Shown: one piece after another, positions 54,180 through 64,000 of the stretch
Numbering within the stretch: the stretch's first letter is position 1
Layout: every line of letters starts with the position of its first letter
Assembly (NCBI GenBank): GCA_964030475.1
Contig: CAXIPT010000002.1
Coordinates: forward strand, 14,128,018-14,192,017
From: Tethya wilhelma
Lineage: Eukaryota > Porifera > Demospongiae > Tethyida > Tethyidae
Length of the DNA stretch: 64,000 nt
Direction of reading: 5' to 3'
Notes under the pieces: generated by a model
Database searches by the model: none
What the model was told of the DNA's origin: nothing
The model's input: only the letters and a program-made list of their open reading frames with translations
Position numbers and translations under genes: made by a program

Positions 54180-55855
54180 GAACCATACAACTGTCTCCAC
54201 ATCGAAGAGAAGTTAAGAGAAATGGTTTCTTTACTTAAGGATGTCACAAAGCTGGAATCAGAAGCAAAGAGAAGTTGCAGTTTGAAAGCAAGCTTGGACA
54301 TCAAGAAGCACACTCAACGACAAGCTCCTAGAGGAAATCCAAATGCTGGTGGATGTACTCTTGCTTAGAATTTAAATCAAGTACATTTACTAGGAAATTA
54401 AGAAGATTCAGACTGTCATGTAGCTCAACAGATGACAGACAAACATTCAAGAGAGGTACAGAATGGGTTAGTACTTTTGTAGAAAGAAATACCACAGCAG
54501 AATTGAACAAGGCTTTCACTCTCAGATTTTTAGCACAGCTGTATCAACATGGGGGTACAAGCGAGCAGCTGAGGTCACTGATATATGCATATAGAAGTGG
54601 GCAGCAGAATACTATGTTTCGCTTGTTAGTGTATCACCAGATGATATTGACCTTGACTTGACAAGTACCCTTCTGTGATCAGAGAGCGGACGGTCATACA
54701 AGAACCCTCATAGTATTAGTATTATTCATGATGAACAATTCCCTATCAGCGCTAGAGAATTCATCTGCAGTAGAGCCTATGAAAGGGAAGCTCCTAACAT
54801 GACAGTGAAGAATTTCTGAGACTGGATACAAAATGAGTTCAGTGTTAACATGTGCCTAGAGTGTGCCTGCACTCTCTTGGTTTCTCTTTCCGGAATCATC
54901 AGAAAGTAGTGTAGTTTGATGGGCATGAATGTCATGATGTTGATGATCACAAGCAATTTTTTGAAACAATGGAGAAGTGAGATAGATGAATGCTATATCC
55001 TGGACACACACCACAGTTGGAACCAGGCGAGAAGGGATTGATACAAATTCACCATGACGGGGTGTACTCCAATGCTGACCAGTCTACCCATTGGGATGAT
55101 TGCACATAAGTGTACTTAAACAAAAATTACTTGGGCAGTCTATCATGGTGTCAGATTTTATTGACGATGCAAGTTCGAATTATTTGCAACACAATGGTAC
55201 TAATGCACGTCTTTTGTTGAAAACAAGTACGGATAGATACTTTGACAATAAAATCTTATTGAAGCAGGTTGACTATGCAATGGATGCATTCGAGGCTAAA
55301 TATTCTAACAATCAAGGTCTATTTATCTCTGACAATCCTAAGATGTGAGCTGAAGATGTGTTTAATGCAGGAATAATGAATGTTCGACCTGGTGGGAAAC
55401 AGCCATCATTGAGAGACACGATTTTCAATGGACAAACACAAACCATAGTTCTTCCAGATGGAACACAAAAAGAAATGAAATTAGTCCTGGAGGAAAGAGG
55501 AATTGACACTTGATTTTAAAAATATGCGGGATGTACTAAAACAACAAGATAACTTTAACAATGTTAATACTTTATTAGAGTAGAGAATCGAAGGAAGGGG
55601 ACATATCTGCCTTTTCTTTCCAAAATTCCATTGTGAGTTGAATAGGTGTTGGTGTCAGGTGAAAAAACACACAAGAGCCTACTTAATGAGATGATAACTC
55701 GACTCAGAAAATTATTACCAGAGGGATTGGAAAGCTGTACAAATGACAAGACTGCCAAATTCTTTGTTACATGCAGAGACTGTATGAAAGCATATAAAGG
55801 AAAGACATGTGAAAATGTGGAGAAGGCTGTGAAGCAATACAAGTCCTACAAATGA
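54180..55855 (+). pseudogene. DDE-type transposase/endonuclease of an animal-fungal repeat family, broken
   Basis: Recognisable blocks in order, in changing frames: KNPHSISIIHDEQFPISARE and RAYEREAPNMTVKNF (54700-54820), FDGHECHDVDD-like (about 54925), HTPQLEPGEKGLIQIHHD (55010-55060), KQKLLGQSIMVSDFIDDASS and DRYFDNKILLKQVDYAMDAF (55120-55290), GGKQPSLRDTIFNGQTQTIV (55390-55450), HCELN-RCW (about 55632), and a C-terminal RLRKLLPEGLESCTNDKTAK to 55855. The expected DNAPSH and NxIE motifs are deleted, so catalytic residues are gone. The assignment is from remembered family pattern. The part before 54600 may be unrelated. Confidence 0.6.
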
Positions 55856-55859
55856 TTTT

Positions 55860-56165
55860 TGACTTAAATAATATAATTTAAATTAAAAATGCACTGCCAA
55901 CTTATCTTCAGATCCTTGCACTGTGAAATCTTTTGAAATTAAGTGGCTTTTAGAAAAGCCAGTTTTGTTGAAGATAGGAGAAGGAGCAAATAGGAAGACA
56001 GAGATCAGAGAGAAATAGTAATTTGGATGTACATGGTCACTGAGGGGAAGACATGGCTAGGTGAGTTGATTAAAACTGGAATGGTCCTAATTCAAGGTAG
56101 TGTAGAACACCAGTAGCTCCCTCCAATGCTTCTTGAACAGGAATGCTTCACCGTATGTATATCTG
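55860..56165. other. No gene recognised
   Basis: No supported coding frame. Confidence 0.4.
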
Positions 56166-56169
56166 GACA

Positions 56170-56600
56170 GAAATATCAATGACACGATATCGCCAATTCC
56201 TACCTTTATCAGGAGCCCTAGGAACATGGTTCTGAAAGCACCTGTCTACCAATCAAACATACATGATTATATACTTTAGTTTACAATATGAAAATTATAT
56301 CTTTAACTCACCCAACAATACAAAATGGCCCAAGGAACATTGATGATAGCCATTCTGCTGCTTCAGCTGCTACATTTTCCAGCTTCCACTCAGTGCTACG
56401 TCCTCTGAAAGCAACCTCAACACAGTTGTGATCTTTAGGGTGAAGAAATCTTTAGCTTGCCACCAATGCTCAGGCCATCATCTTTTATAAGTCATAAAAT
56501 TTCATTCCATGACATTGTGTAACACAAAAAGCTAGGTCAGCTGCCATTTCATTATTTACACATGTGCTCACGTAGTAGATTGATCCATTTTGATCCATTA
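56170..56600 (-). pseudogene. Unrecognised minus-strand exon remnants
   Basis: Pieces: NGSIYYVSTCVNNEMAADLA then CHGMKFYDL (56590-56485), HPKDHNCVEVAFRGRSTEWK then LENVAAEAAEWLSSMFLG (56440-56300) with a GTGAGT donor, and a short exon CFQNHVPRAPDK (about 56250-56208) with GTAGGA. A frame change lies between the first two. Not recognised. Confidence 0.4.
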
Positions 56601-56612
56601 TCATGATCCATT

Positions 56613-57371
56613 ATGTCGATGTCAGATGGACCCATTCGTGTGCTTGTGTTAGACAAGGAATACCATCAGCTCTCCACTCTTAGAGTCCCCCTCCCGCTCT
56701 GCATTCACCTGCAGCAGCTTGGATTGAGGGTGGGAGGTGCTCTTTGGACCATCAAGCAAACTCACAGTGGTTTCTCTGCCACCTTTTTCTGGCCATCACA
56801 GTCCCCCAAAGGCACATGGCTTCCTCCTCCCCACCTGAATGAGTGGGTCAAGCCCAGAAGAAAAAGAAGAAGAAGGAGGCGCCACGGCCGTAAAAACTCT
56901 AGATCTGGTCTGCAGGAGCAGTCACCATTACATCATGAGGCAGTATCCCAACCATCTTCATCGGTTCCCCAGGAGCCTGTGGTACCCATGCCACCACCCA
57001 CTCGTACTGAGGCTCACCAATAACCATCTACTCCATCAAGACCTTTTGCTCCTGCATGTGATGAGAACCACTCCAGCAGCTCTGATGGTCTGTCTACTGA
57101 GTCTGAACAGTCTGATGTCGACCTCACTGCTTGTGAGTTGGTGGGCTATTAGGAAAGAGATGAACCTGGAGTACTGTATAGAAGGGAAGGTGATAAGACA
57201 GTGAAATGGATCCCTGTCAAGTGTGCAGCTCAGAGTGACTCAGAGGGTAGTGAAGTTGTCTTTTCCCCAGAAGCCTCAGTTACATGTGGACACAGCGAAG
57301 ACGGTGCTCCCTGGCTACTGAAAGGTGGATACTTCGACACTCCCATAGCAGCTAGAGAAACCTAGAAAAAA
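56613..57371 (+). pseudogene. Unrecognised repeated ORF, broken
   Basis: MSMSDGPIRVLVLDKEYHQL, a hydrophobic middle with GALWTIKQTHSGFSATFFWP, then a basic block WVKPRRKRRRRRRHGRKNSR. After a stop at 57021, the same frame continues with serine/acidic sequence and KWIPVKCAAQSDSEGSEVVF, then WLLKGGYFDTPIAAR. The last 240 bp recur at 63434. There the end reads RTRKKPRKNYKT, while this copy lacks 8 bp (ACTAGAAA) and shifts frame. It looks like a transposon ORF of unknown class with a nucleic-acid-binding basic region. Confidence 0.5.
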
Positions 57372-58074
57372 TTATAAAACTTGATTTTGGTGCATTTTTT
57401 TGTTAGCCAGCCTTTATTGTTCATTTTTGTTAGTGCTAGCACTCTCCCTTGTTGGAGGCAAGAAAGAAGAAGAAGTAGATTTGGCCTTTGAATTTTCGTG
57501 GTTTGTAACATCATAAAGTAACCACATGGACTGATGACATCATAAGAATTGAGAAAGCTACAAGGAGTTGTAAAGTTGCCAGTTTTATCTGCCCATGTGA
57601 ATCGAAGCTTATAAGCATGTAGTTTATAGCTACAACTAAAATTCCGTAACTCTGCACAGTGTAAACCAAGTGTGACTTCTTAAATCACAGGTGTGTGCGA
57701 ATAATGTACTTAATAATTTTGGTTGTATATTTGATATATTTTACTTCCTACTCACAGATAGCTTAAAACAAGCAATTAATTAAATCAGAGTCAAATTAAC
57801 TTATCTTCACTCTGACATAGTCTTCGCTCTTAACTAATATTGGTTAGCATTTAATGTGATGTTAACAACCTCTCCCAAAACAGGTAGCTGAACAAACAGG
57901 AAATGTGATCACCTCCCCCCCTCCCCCTTTTATTGGCTATGACCTTGAAAATAATTATCCTTATTCATAATTGTACCATTAGAGTCCAGTCAGAATTCAC
58001 CTTTTTTATATATGCCCAGAAATGTCTAATTAAATGTCTCTTTTGCTCAGGAGCAGTGCATACGAAACAAATCG
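57372..58074. other. No gene recognised
   Basis: AT-rich, with a C-rich run at 57914-57930. It ends at n (58075). Confidence 0.45.
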
Positions 58075-58075
58075 N

Positions 58076-58332
58076 AACATTGGAAATGTAATGAGGTGAC
58101 ACAGGAATGGCAAAATCGTAAAAAGAACGCAAACAAGATGGAATGGCTGTTAGAGTGTGTAAGGAATTCTTCCTGTGGGCAAAATGAGAGACTCAATAAG
58201 GAGATTGTTTAATGCAGCCCATACAGGAAGGATTCTGTACACACTCTAACACCCATTCCATCTTGTTTGCGTTCTTTTTACGAATTAGCCATTCCTGTGT
58301 CTCAATACATTTCTAATGTTTTTTTCACTTGT
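58076..58332. repeat. Family B palindrome after a contig join
   Basis: From AACATTGGAAATGTAATGAG to TTTTTCACTTGT, immediately followed by a family AB head. The arms pair over about 95 bp. Confidence 0.88.
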
Positions 58333-59373
58333 TCCCAGTACGGTAGTACTGGGTACATAGGAATGACACGGATGGCCCATTAGCGCAATACAAATATTCA
58401 CACTAATAACTCTGCAAAAAACGAGCGCTTGGCACTATAAGGCTTCTAAAACTACTTTTTAGCTCATTCTCTTTCTAATGAGCCTAAAAACATGGCCTAA
58501 AACCATCGCTAAAGTATTTAACTAAAATATGCCAAACCTCCAATTTTCTCCATCTTCTTCTTATTCTTCTATGTTGGCAAGACTTTTCTCAAAGACTGCT
58601 CACTTTCAGAAGCTGATTCTTGAACGAATTTACTTGGTTTCTTTGTCTTCACGTGCTTTTTGCATCGGTTATTCGTCTCTCTAGCTGAGTCGCTAGATAC
58701 AAGACGAAAAGCGTCTTCTCCGTATGGCAGCCATTCATTTCTATACTCATTAATAATTCATCAGCTACTTGGGAAATCAAGTTGACGACCCTTTTCCAGA
58801 TAGACAAGTGTGCGTTATTTGGAATCCGAACGTTGCCTGCCTGCTTTACCTGAAGATTTCTGGTTGTACTGAAGTCTCTGTAACCTTTCAGTCTTCAGTA
58901 TTTAGGAGATGAATAGACTACTTTCAGGTTTGTTATGTAGTTGTCATTATAAGAAGATGAGCAAAACAAGTAAATTTTGTTAGATACAGCTCCAGACTCC
59001 TGAGATGCTTCAATGAATATCCATGCTGATAGTGTACATGTAACTAACATATCCACACAAACTCAAATGTGATTCATAGAATAATGAAAAAATGAGAATA
59101 AAACAAGTAAAAAAAAACATTGGAAATGTATTAAGACATAGGAATGGCAAATCGTAAAAAGAACGCAAACAAGATGGAATGGCTGTTTGAGTGTGTAAAG
59201 AATTATTCCTATGGGCAACATGAGGGACTCAAACATGGAAAGAGAGTACTACATGCAGCCCACACAGGAAGAATTCTGCACACACTCAAACAGCCATTCC
59301 ATCTTGTTTGCGTTCTTTTTACGATTTGCCATTCCTATGTCTTAATACATTTCCAATGTTTTTTTTTACTTGT
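58333..59373 (+). repeat. Family AB, full-length copy
   Basis: Head TCCCAGTACGGTAGTACTGG at 58333, A body to 59102, B palindrome 59103-59373. It is very similar to 20178-21211, so this is a young duplication. Confidence 0.9.
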
Positions 59374-59379
59374 ATAACA

Positions 59380-60325
59380 CAGGAATGGCACCGATGGTCC
59401 ATTAGCACAATACAAATATTCACGCGAATAACTCTGCAAGAACTGAGCGCTTAGCACTCAAAGGCTTCTTAAGCTACTATTTAGCTCTTTCTCTTTCTAA
59501 AAACATGGCCTAAAACCACCATTAAAGTAACAAACAAACATGCCAAACTTTCTCCATCTTCTTATTTTTCTTCTTCTAGCTTGGCTCAACTATTCTCAGA
59601 GACTATTCACTTTTAAAAGCTGATTTTTGAACGAACAAACTTGGTTTCTTCTGGTACAGTCGCTTTTGCCATCGGTTTTTAGCACCTCTCATTGAGTAGC
59701 TAGATACAAAGCAAAAAGCGCCTCCTCCATATGGCCGCCATTAATTTCTACACTCATGCATAATTCATTAGCTTCTAGAAAATTCTAGAATTGATGACTC
59801 TTTCCACACACAAAAGGCAGGCAACTTGTTAATTCCAAATAACGCACACTTTTGTGTGTGGAAAGGGTCGTCAATTCGAATTTTCTAGAAGCTAATGAAT
59901 TATGCATGAGTGTAGAAATTAATGGTGGCCATATGGAGGAGGCGCTTTTCGCCTTGTATCTAGCTGCTCCATGAGAGGCACTAAAAACCGATGGCAAAAG
60001 CGATTGAAGACAAAGAAACCAACTTCATCCGTTCAAGAATCAGCTTCTAAAAGTGAATGGTCTTTGAGATATGGCGTGAGAAGATAGAAGAAGAAGAAGA
60101 AGAAGAAGAAGAAGATGGAGGTTTGGCAAATTGTAGTTTGGTACTTTAGCGATGGTTTTAGGCCACGTTTTTGGGCTCATTAGAAAGGGAAAGGGCTAAA
60201 TAGTAGCTTAAGAAGCCTTTTAGTGCTAGGCGCTCAGTTTTGGCAGAGTTATTCGCGTGAATATTTGTATTGCGCTAATGGGCCATCCGTGCCATTCCTG
60301 TGTACCCAGTACTACCGTACTGGGA
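59380..60325. repeat. Family AB bodies in a head-to-head-reversed palindrome
   Basis: A forward A body (59380-59815, head missing) meets a reversed A body (59816-60325) ending with an intact hairpin head. The two arms of about 430 bp pair with small differences. In the left arm, 8 bp (ATGAGCCC) near 59499 are absent. Confidence 0.88.
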
Positions 60326-60329
60326 GTAA

Positions 60330-60535
60330 ACTTATGTTATAAAACAAAACTAATATTTAATAAATTTTTCATTATTCACTGAACCATCTTACAAGGAAAT
60401 CAACTGCTTGTCAAACATAAGAGTGTTCTGCAATCTGGTGTGATTCTACATTACTAGGAGATATGGTGGTAGTTCAATAGGAATGTTGTGAATTTCACGT
60501 CTCATAGACTTTGCACCAGCCATTATCATTGTAGC
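60330..60535. other. No gene recognised
   Basis: Spacer between the repeat and a minus-strand coding cluster. Confidence 0.4.
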
Positions 60536-60539
60536 CCTC

Positions 60540-61310
60540 CCAGGAGCCAAATTTCCAGGCTGTTCTCTTCTTCTAATTCTCTGATTCAGAGGGTTTCTCT
60601 TGGAACTACTTGTAGGAATGTCCAAGTGGGGCAGATCTCGCTCAAAGAACCTCTGGTGAGGAGTGGTAAATAATAGAATGGAAGGTCTCTGTCAAGGCAT
60701 TTTGTGAACTCCATGCAGACCTTTCTCCACGCGAATCTACTGTGAAATGATTCCCGATCATAGATCGAAGCATGTTAAAAAAACATTCGACATCATCCGT
60801 AGATGAAGATCTAGGGTGCTCATGGGGTCCTCAGCCATTCCCTACTTTCGATGATTGTGGTTAGGGCAATTAGAGTCTCCCTAGATAGTCCCCTAACATT
60901 GTGTATTTCCCTGTGCATGTAACAAAGTTGACACTAATTTTAGGTTGTACTTACATGCCCCCCCCCCCACAATATCTAAACACACACACACACACATGTA
61001 CACATACCGATTGACTTCGATTGTACTCAGATCAAATACACAGTTAGGGTTGTCATGCCATGGCATCAGTTCGTCTAAGAGGAAGTTAAGCATTTTGTAG
61101 TTGTACTTGCATCACTTTAGCTGAGAAAGCCCTCGCTCGTCAGATGCTCGTCGCCAATTCAGAACAGTCTGGATGTACTTTTCTTCAAATTTATACTTCT
61201 TATCTTGCATCAATTTCACCATTGAAGAGCTGAAAAGGATCTCAGCATTCCTAACCGATTGCTTTCTTTTCCCTGTAAGTGCTGTATAGGTGAGACCAGA
61301 TGACGAGTCT
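60540..61310 (-). pseudogene. Unrecognised minus-strand gene, exons 3-prime part
   Basis: Pieces read from 61310 down: KDSSSGLTYTALTGKRKQSV and FEEKYIQTVLNWRRASDERG (61305-61110), MLNFLLDELMPWHDNPNCVF then DLSTIEVNR (61093-61010), RETLIALTTIIESREWLRTP (about 60885-60826), and STDDVECFFNMLRSMIGNHF then WSSQNAL (about 60810-60700). Introns have GT...AG borders in places, and stops break some exons. I remember similar repeated sponge proteins but no named function. Confidence 0.45.
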
Positions 61311-61938
61311 TTAACTCTTTAGGGCCGGTAGACGGATTTATCCGCACGCGCGTATTCAACGATCGCGTAATCTGCGATTTTTCGCATTTTTTTTTTAAGC
61401 CATAGCGTTTGAGCTATGAGCTTTAGACTTGCTGTGCAGTTAGGTAAGGAAGCGCTCTACTAAAATACCAAGTAAGAGTCAGGTCTGATTAGTGGGAGGG
61501 GAGATATAGGCTTTAGAGTTCAAAGGTCGCGATCGCGGCGAGATCGTGACCTTTGGTTTTAAACTCACGTTTTTTTCTTAGTGCTTTGCAGGAGAAGCTT
61601 GACGCTAGCTATGGAGGTGCAGGGAGGCTTAGGCTATACCTGCATACAAGCGCTTTTGCAGTGCTGCTCTTCAAGCTGGAAAAAAAGCCTAAAGTATGCA
61701 GGTCGTTTGGCGAACTTTGACCCCTTCCGTTTTTGCAAGCTTTTAAAGTTAATAAAAGCACATTTAGAACTAATTTGATATAGCCATGGCTTAGTACAAC
61801 CATAGCTAAGCTCAACTAGCTACAAAAGAGAGTGACTAAGGCTAAAGCAAGAACAAAAATGTACAAAAACCTAGGTTAATTAAATATTCATAAAATCTAA
61901 TTAAGTATGCATAATAAATTTAGGCCCTAAAGAGTTAA
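61311..61938. repeat. TTAA-flanked MITE, 628 bp
   Basis: TTAA then CTCTTTAGGGCC at 61311. Complement GGCCCTAAAGAG then TTAA at 61938. The body contains several CGATCGCG-like sites and a hairpin TTCAAAGGTCGCGATCGCGG with GATCGTGACCTTTGG. It is inserted in the unrecognised gene. Confidence 0.82.
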
Positions 61939-61989
61939 CAGGCGGTGTGCATTAAATAATATAATTATAGTGTGAGTACAATCATGTAG

Positions 61990-62567
61990 GTTAATACCTT
62001 CAATACATGGGCATCATCTTCTCGCTCGTGAAATTCCTTGTTTTGTGATTAGGTGTATCTCAAGAACATAAAAATGTGTCCAGAATGGGACACCTCGTTT
62101 GTCCCAGTCACAAACAAGGTATTTGAACTAAACTTGGGCAGGTATGGATCTAAGTTTGTCGCACTCATCCTCGGTTTTACCTGTAATATAAATACATATA
62201 CTACATTGAAGTTGTAGTTGAGTGAGCATATGCGCATACATACCAGGGGTCCAAGTATGAGGCACATATCCAGTAGGCACACAATGCCGACGTATTCGAG
62301 AGAGTATATCATCCCAAGATACATCAGCTTTTTCCAACTGTGAATCTCTCTTAAAAGAGACTCAGGGACAATGACATTATCTTCCTCAGCAATAATACTT
62401 CCATCATTGACAACTACAAACTCAGGGTAGTTAAGGCATGTCCTTAGTCTGGCTATTAATATTTTTTCTCTACAGGTATGTGTACCTTGAATGTTGCTGA
62501 AAACAAGAAGAGGAAATTTGATACCTGAAAACATTTGTAAACAATTAGTCCAAAATATGTTAAACAT
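61990..62567 (-). pseudogene. Unrecognised minus-strand gene, 5-prime exons
   Basis: Pieces: CREKILIARLRTCLNYPEFV then VVNDGSIIAEEDNVIVPES (62490-62360), LEKADVSWDDILSRIRRHCV then PTGYVPHTWTP (62340-62245), KTEDECDKLRSIPAQV (62180-62130), then YLVCDWDKRGVPFWTHFYVL in another frame. This probably belongs with 60540-61310, split by the MITE. Confidence 0.42.
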
Positions 62568-62764
62568 GTATAACCGGAAGTGGTCACCTCACCACACCCC
62601 TTTGTAAACAAAAATGAATATTTATTAGCATGCTATTTGTCTTATAAATTGACTCCTCCCGTCTGATTTGTACAATAAAACTCACTCAATTTTTATACCA
62701 AAATGATCTACTTTATGTGAAGTAACTTAATATGACTGGAAAATGTGCATTAATCTAAGCGCTT
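62568..62764. other. No gene recognised
   Basis: Short AT-rich spacer. Confidence 0.4.
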
Positions 62765-63432
62765 GAGGAACTGCATTAGTGCAATACAAATATTTAATTT
62801 ACGCGAATAACACTGCAAAAACTGAGCGCTTGGCACTAAAAGGTTTCTTAAGCTACTATTTAGCCTTTTCTCTTTCTATTGAGCCTAAAAACATAGTCTA
62901 AAACCATCACTAAAGTAACAAACTAAAAGTATGCCAAACCTCCAATATTCTCCATCTTCTTCTTCTTCTTCTTCATCTTCTTTTAACTTGGAACGACTTT
63001 TCTCGAAGACCACTCGCTTTTAGAAGCTGATTCTTGAACGAATAAACTTGGTTTCTTTGTCTTCACGTGCTTTTTGTATCGGTTATTCCTCTCTCTAGCT
63101 GAGTCGCTAGATACAAGACGAAAAGTGCCTTCTCCGTATGGCAGCCATTCATTTCTATACTCATTAATAATTCATTAGCTACCTTGGAAATCAAGTTGAC
63201 AACCGTTTTCCCGCGAGACTAAGTTACCAGTACCTTTCAGTCTTCAATAATAGGAGGTGAATAGACTACTTTGTTACATAGTTGTCATTATAAGAAGATG
63301 AGCAAAGGCTGCAAAGCAAGTAAATTTTGTAAGATACAGCTCCAGCCTCCTGAGATGCTTCACCATGACTTTATACTGATAGCATAGATTATAACATAAG
63401 GTATAATATCCATGCTGATAGTGTACAAGTAA
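62765..63432 (+). repeat. Family AB, A body without head or B
   Basis: From GCATTAGTGCAATACAAATA through the CTT tract and ATTCTTGAACGAATAAAC to the A tail (CATGCTGATAGTGTACAAGT), ending at n (63433). Confidence 0.85.
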
Positions 63433-63433
63433 N

Positions 63434-63710
63434 AAATGGATCCCTGTCAAGTGTGCAGCTCAGAGTGACTCAGAGGGTAGTGAAGTTGTCTTTTCCCCAG
63501 AAGCCTCAGTTACATGTGGACACAGCGAAGACGGTGCTCCCTGGCTACTGAAAGGTGGATACTTCGACACTCCCATAGCAGCTAGAACTAGAAAGAAACC
63601 TAGAAAAAATTATAAAACTTGATTTTGGTGTATTTTATATTAGCTAGCCCTTTTTTGTTTGTGCTAGCACTCTCCCTTGTTGGAGGCAAGAAAGAAAGAA
63701 GAAGATGCAT
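63434..63710 (+). pseudogene. Second copy of the unrecognised ORF end (compare 57203-57476)
   Basis: Starts directly after n. It carries KWIPVKCAAQSDSEGSEVVF to YFDTPIAARTRKKPRKNYKT and a stop. It keeps the 8 bp lost at 57357, so this end is the better-preserved one. Confidence 0.75.
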
Positions 63711-64000
63711 ATAGTCAAGTGGCCCCTTCACCATTACCTTATAAGGGCATGAAACTAGTTTGTTTGCCATTTACCTTCCTAGTTACTCTATTGTTACCTC
63801 CAATAATCCTGTAACTATAGTGTAAATACTTTGGTTACCATCATACGTACGGTAGTACGTATAGTAGGAATGGGCCGACTGTCCCATAGACACAATACAA
63901 AATGTTCATGCTTATAAACTTTCAAGGAAAGAAAGCTAAGCCTTCAAATGCATTTAATAGCCTCCCACAGACAGTTAGCTTACTGTATTAACCAAGAAGA
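63711..64000. other. No gene; weak repeat match near 63845-63920
   Basis: ACGTACGGTAGTACGT with following AGGAATGGGCCGACTG and CACAATACAAA resembles a strongly diverged family AB head. Confidence 0.4.

Noticed and set aside
61311..61938. piggyBac assignment for the TTAA MITE
   Set aside because: TTAA alone also fits Kolobok, and no transposase is present to decide. The class is left open.
1..64000. tRNA, rRNA or other structured RNA genes
   Set aside because: No cloverleaf with A/B-box promoter motifs and no rRNA-like conserved blocks were recognised by eye. A covariance-model scan would be needed to be sure.

Overview
The window reads as eukaryotic, repeat-dense and AT-rich: broken coding stretches separated by GT...AG introns, no operons, and many families of inverted-repeat elements. 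The recurring families (hairpin-headed repeats, BEN, Ngaro, RecQ-like and IRAK-like fragments) suggest a demosponge, probably close to Amphimedon queenslandica. That is an inference from family content, not a search. Isolated n bases (10010, 17920, 24895, 40089, 58075, 63433) and a run of n at 32481-32502 show that the scaffold is a chain of contigs. Sequence is repeated or interrupted at several of these joins, so the order across them should be treated with caution.

Layout: 1-7 kb holds a degraded minus-strand gene with Ig-like and IRAK/Pelle-like kinase exons, interrupted by a complete hAT element (3541-6123). 7-11 kb holds inverted-repeat elements and a Penelope-like remnant. 11-12.2 kb holds a decayed Mutator/Kolobok-like transposase. 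A RecQ-like helicase gene starts at 12.5 kb and resumes at 37.7 kb. Between the halves lie an Ngaro-type (DIRS order) tyrosine-recombinase retrotransposon (13.6-17.9 and 35.1-37.4 kb), a second hAT (18.0-19.2 kb), copies of a hairpin-headed repeat family (20.2-23.0 kb), and two inverted copies of a TTAA-inserting transposon.

The TTAA transposon is the most striking object. Each copy has a Mutator/Kolobok-like transposase head-to-head, 55 bp between start codons, with an intronless Ras-family GTPase. One Ras copy (23580-24137) is open. The other (33992-34543) has two frameshifts. A second possible cargo element lies at 39075-46487: matching 24-bp inverted ends next to TA enclose a BEN-domain gene and a Tc1/mariner transposase, themselves broken by a 40453-41022 inverted-repeat element, hairpin-family repeats and a P-element-like transposase.

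From 47 to 64 kb the sequence is repeats plus a dead Crypton recombinase, a dead DDE transposase, an unrecognised ORF present twice (56.6 and 63.4 kb), an unrecognised minus-strand exon cluster (60.5-62.6 kb) and two clear MITEs (51780-52472, 61311-61938).

The only large open frames that look undamaged are the Ras-like GTPase, a truncated transposase beside it, and an unrecognised 295-residue ORF at 26665-27552. Near-identical copies in the window differ far more often by 8-10 bp gaps than expected, and many frame breaks have that same size. This could be a real mutational process or an assembly fault.
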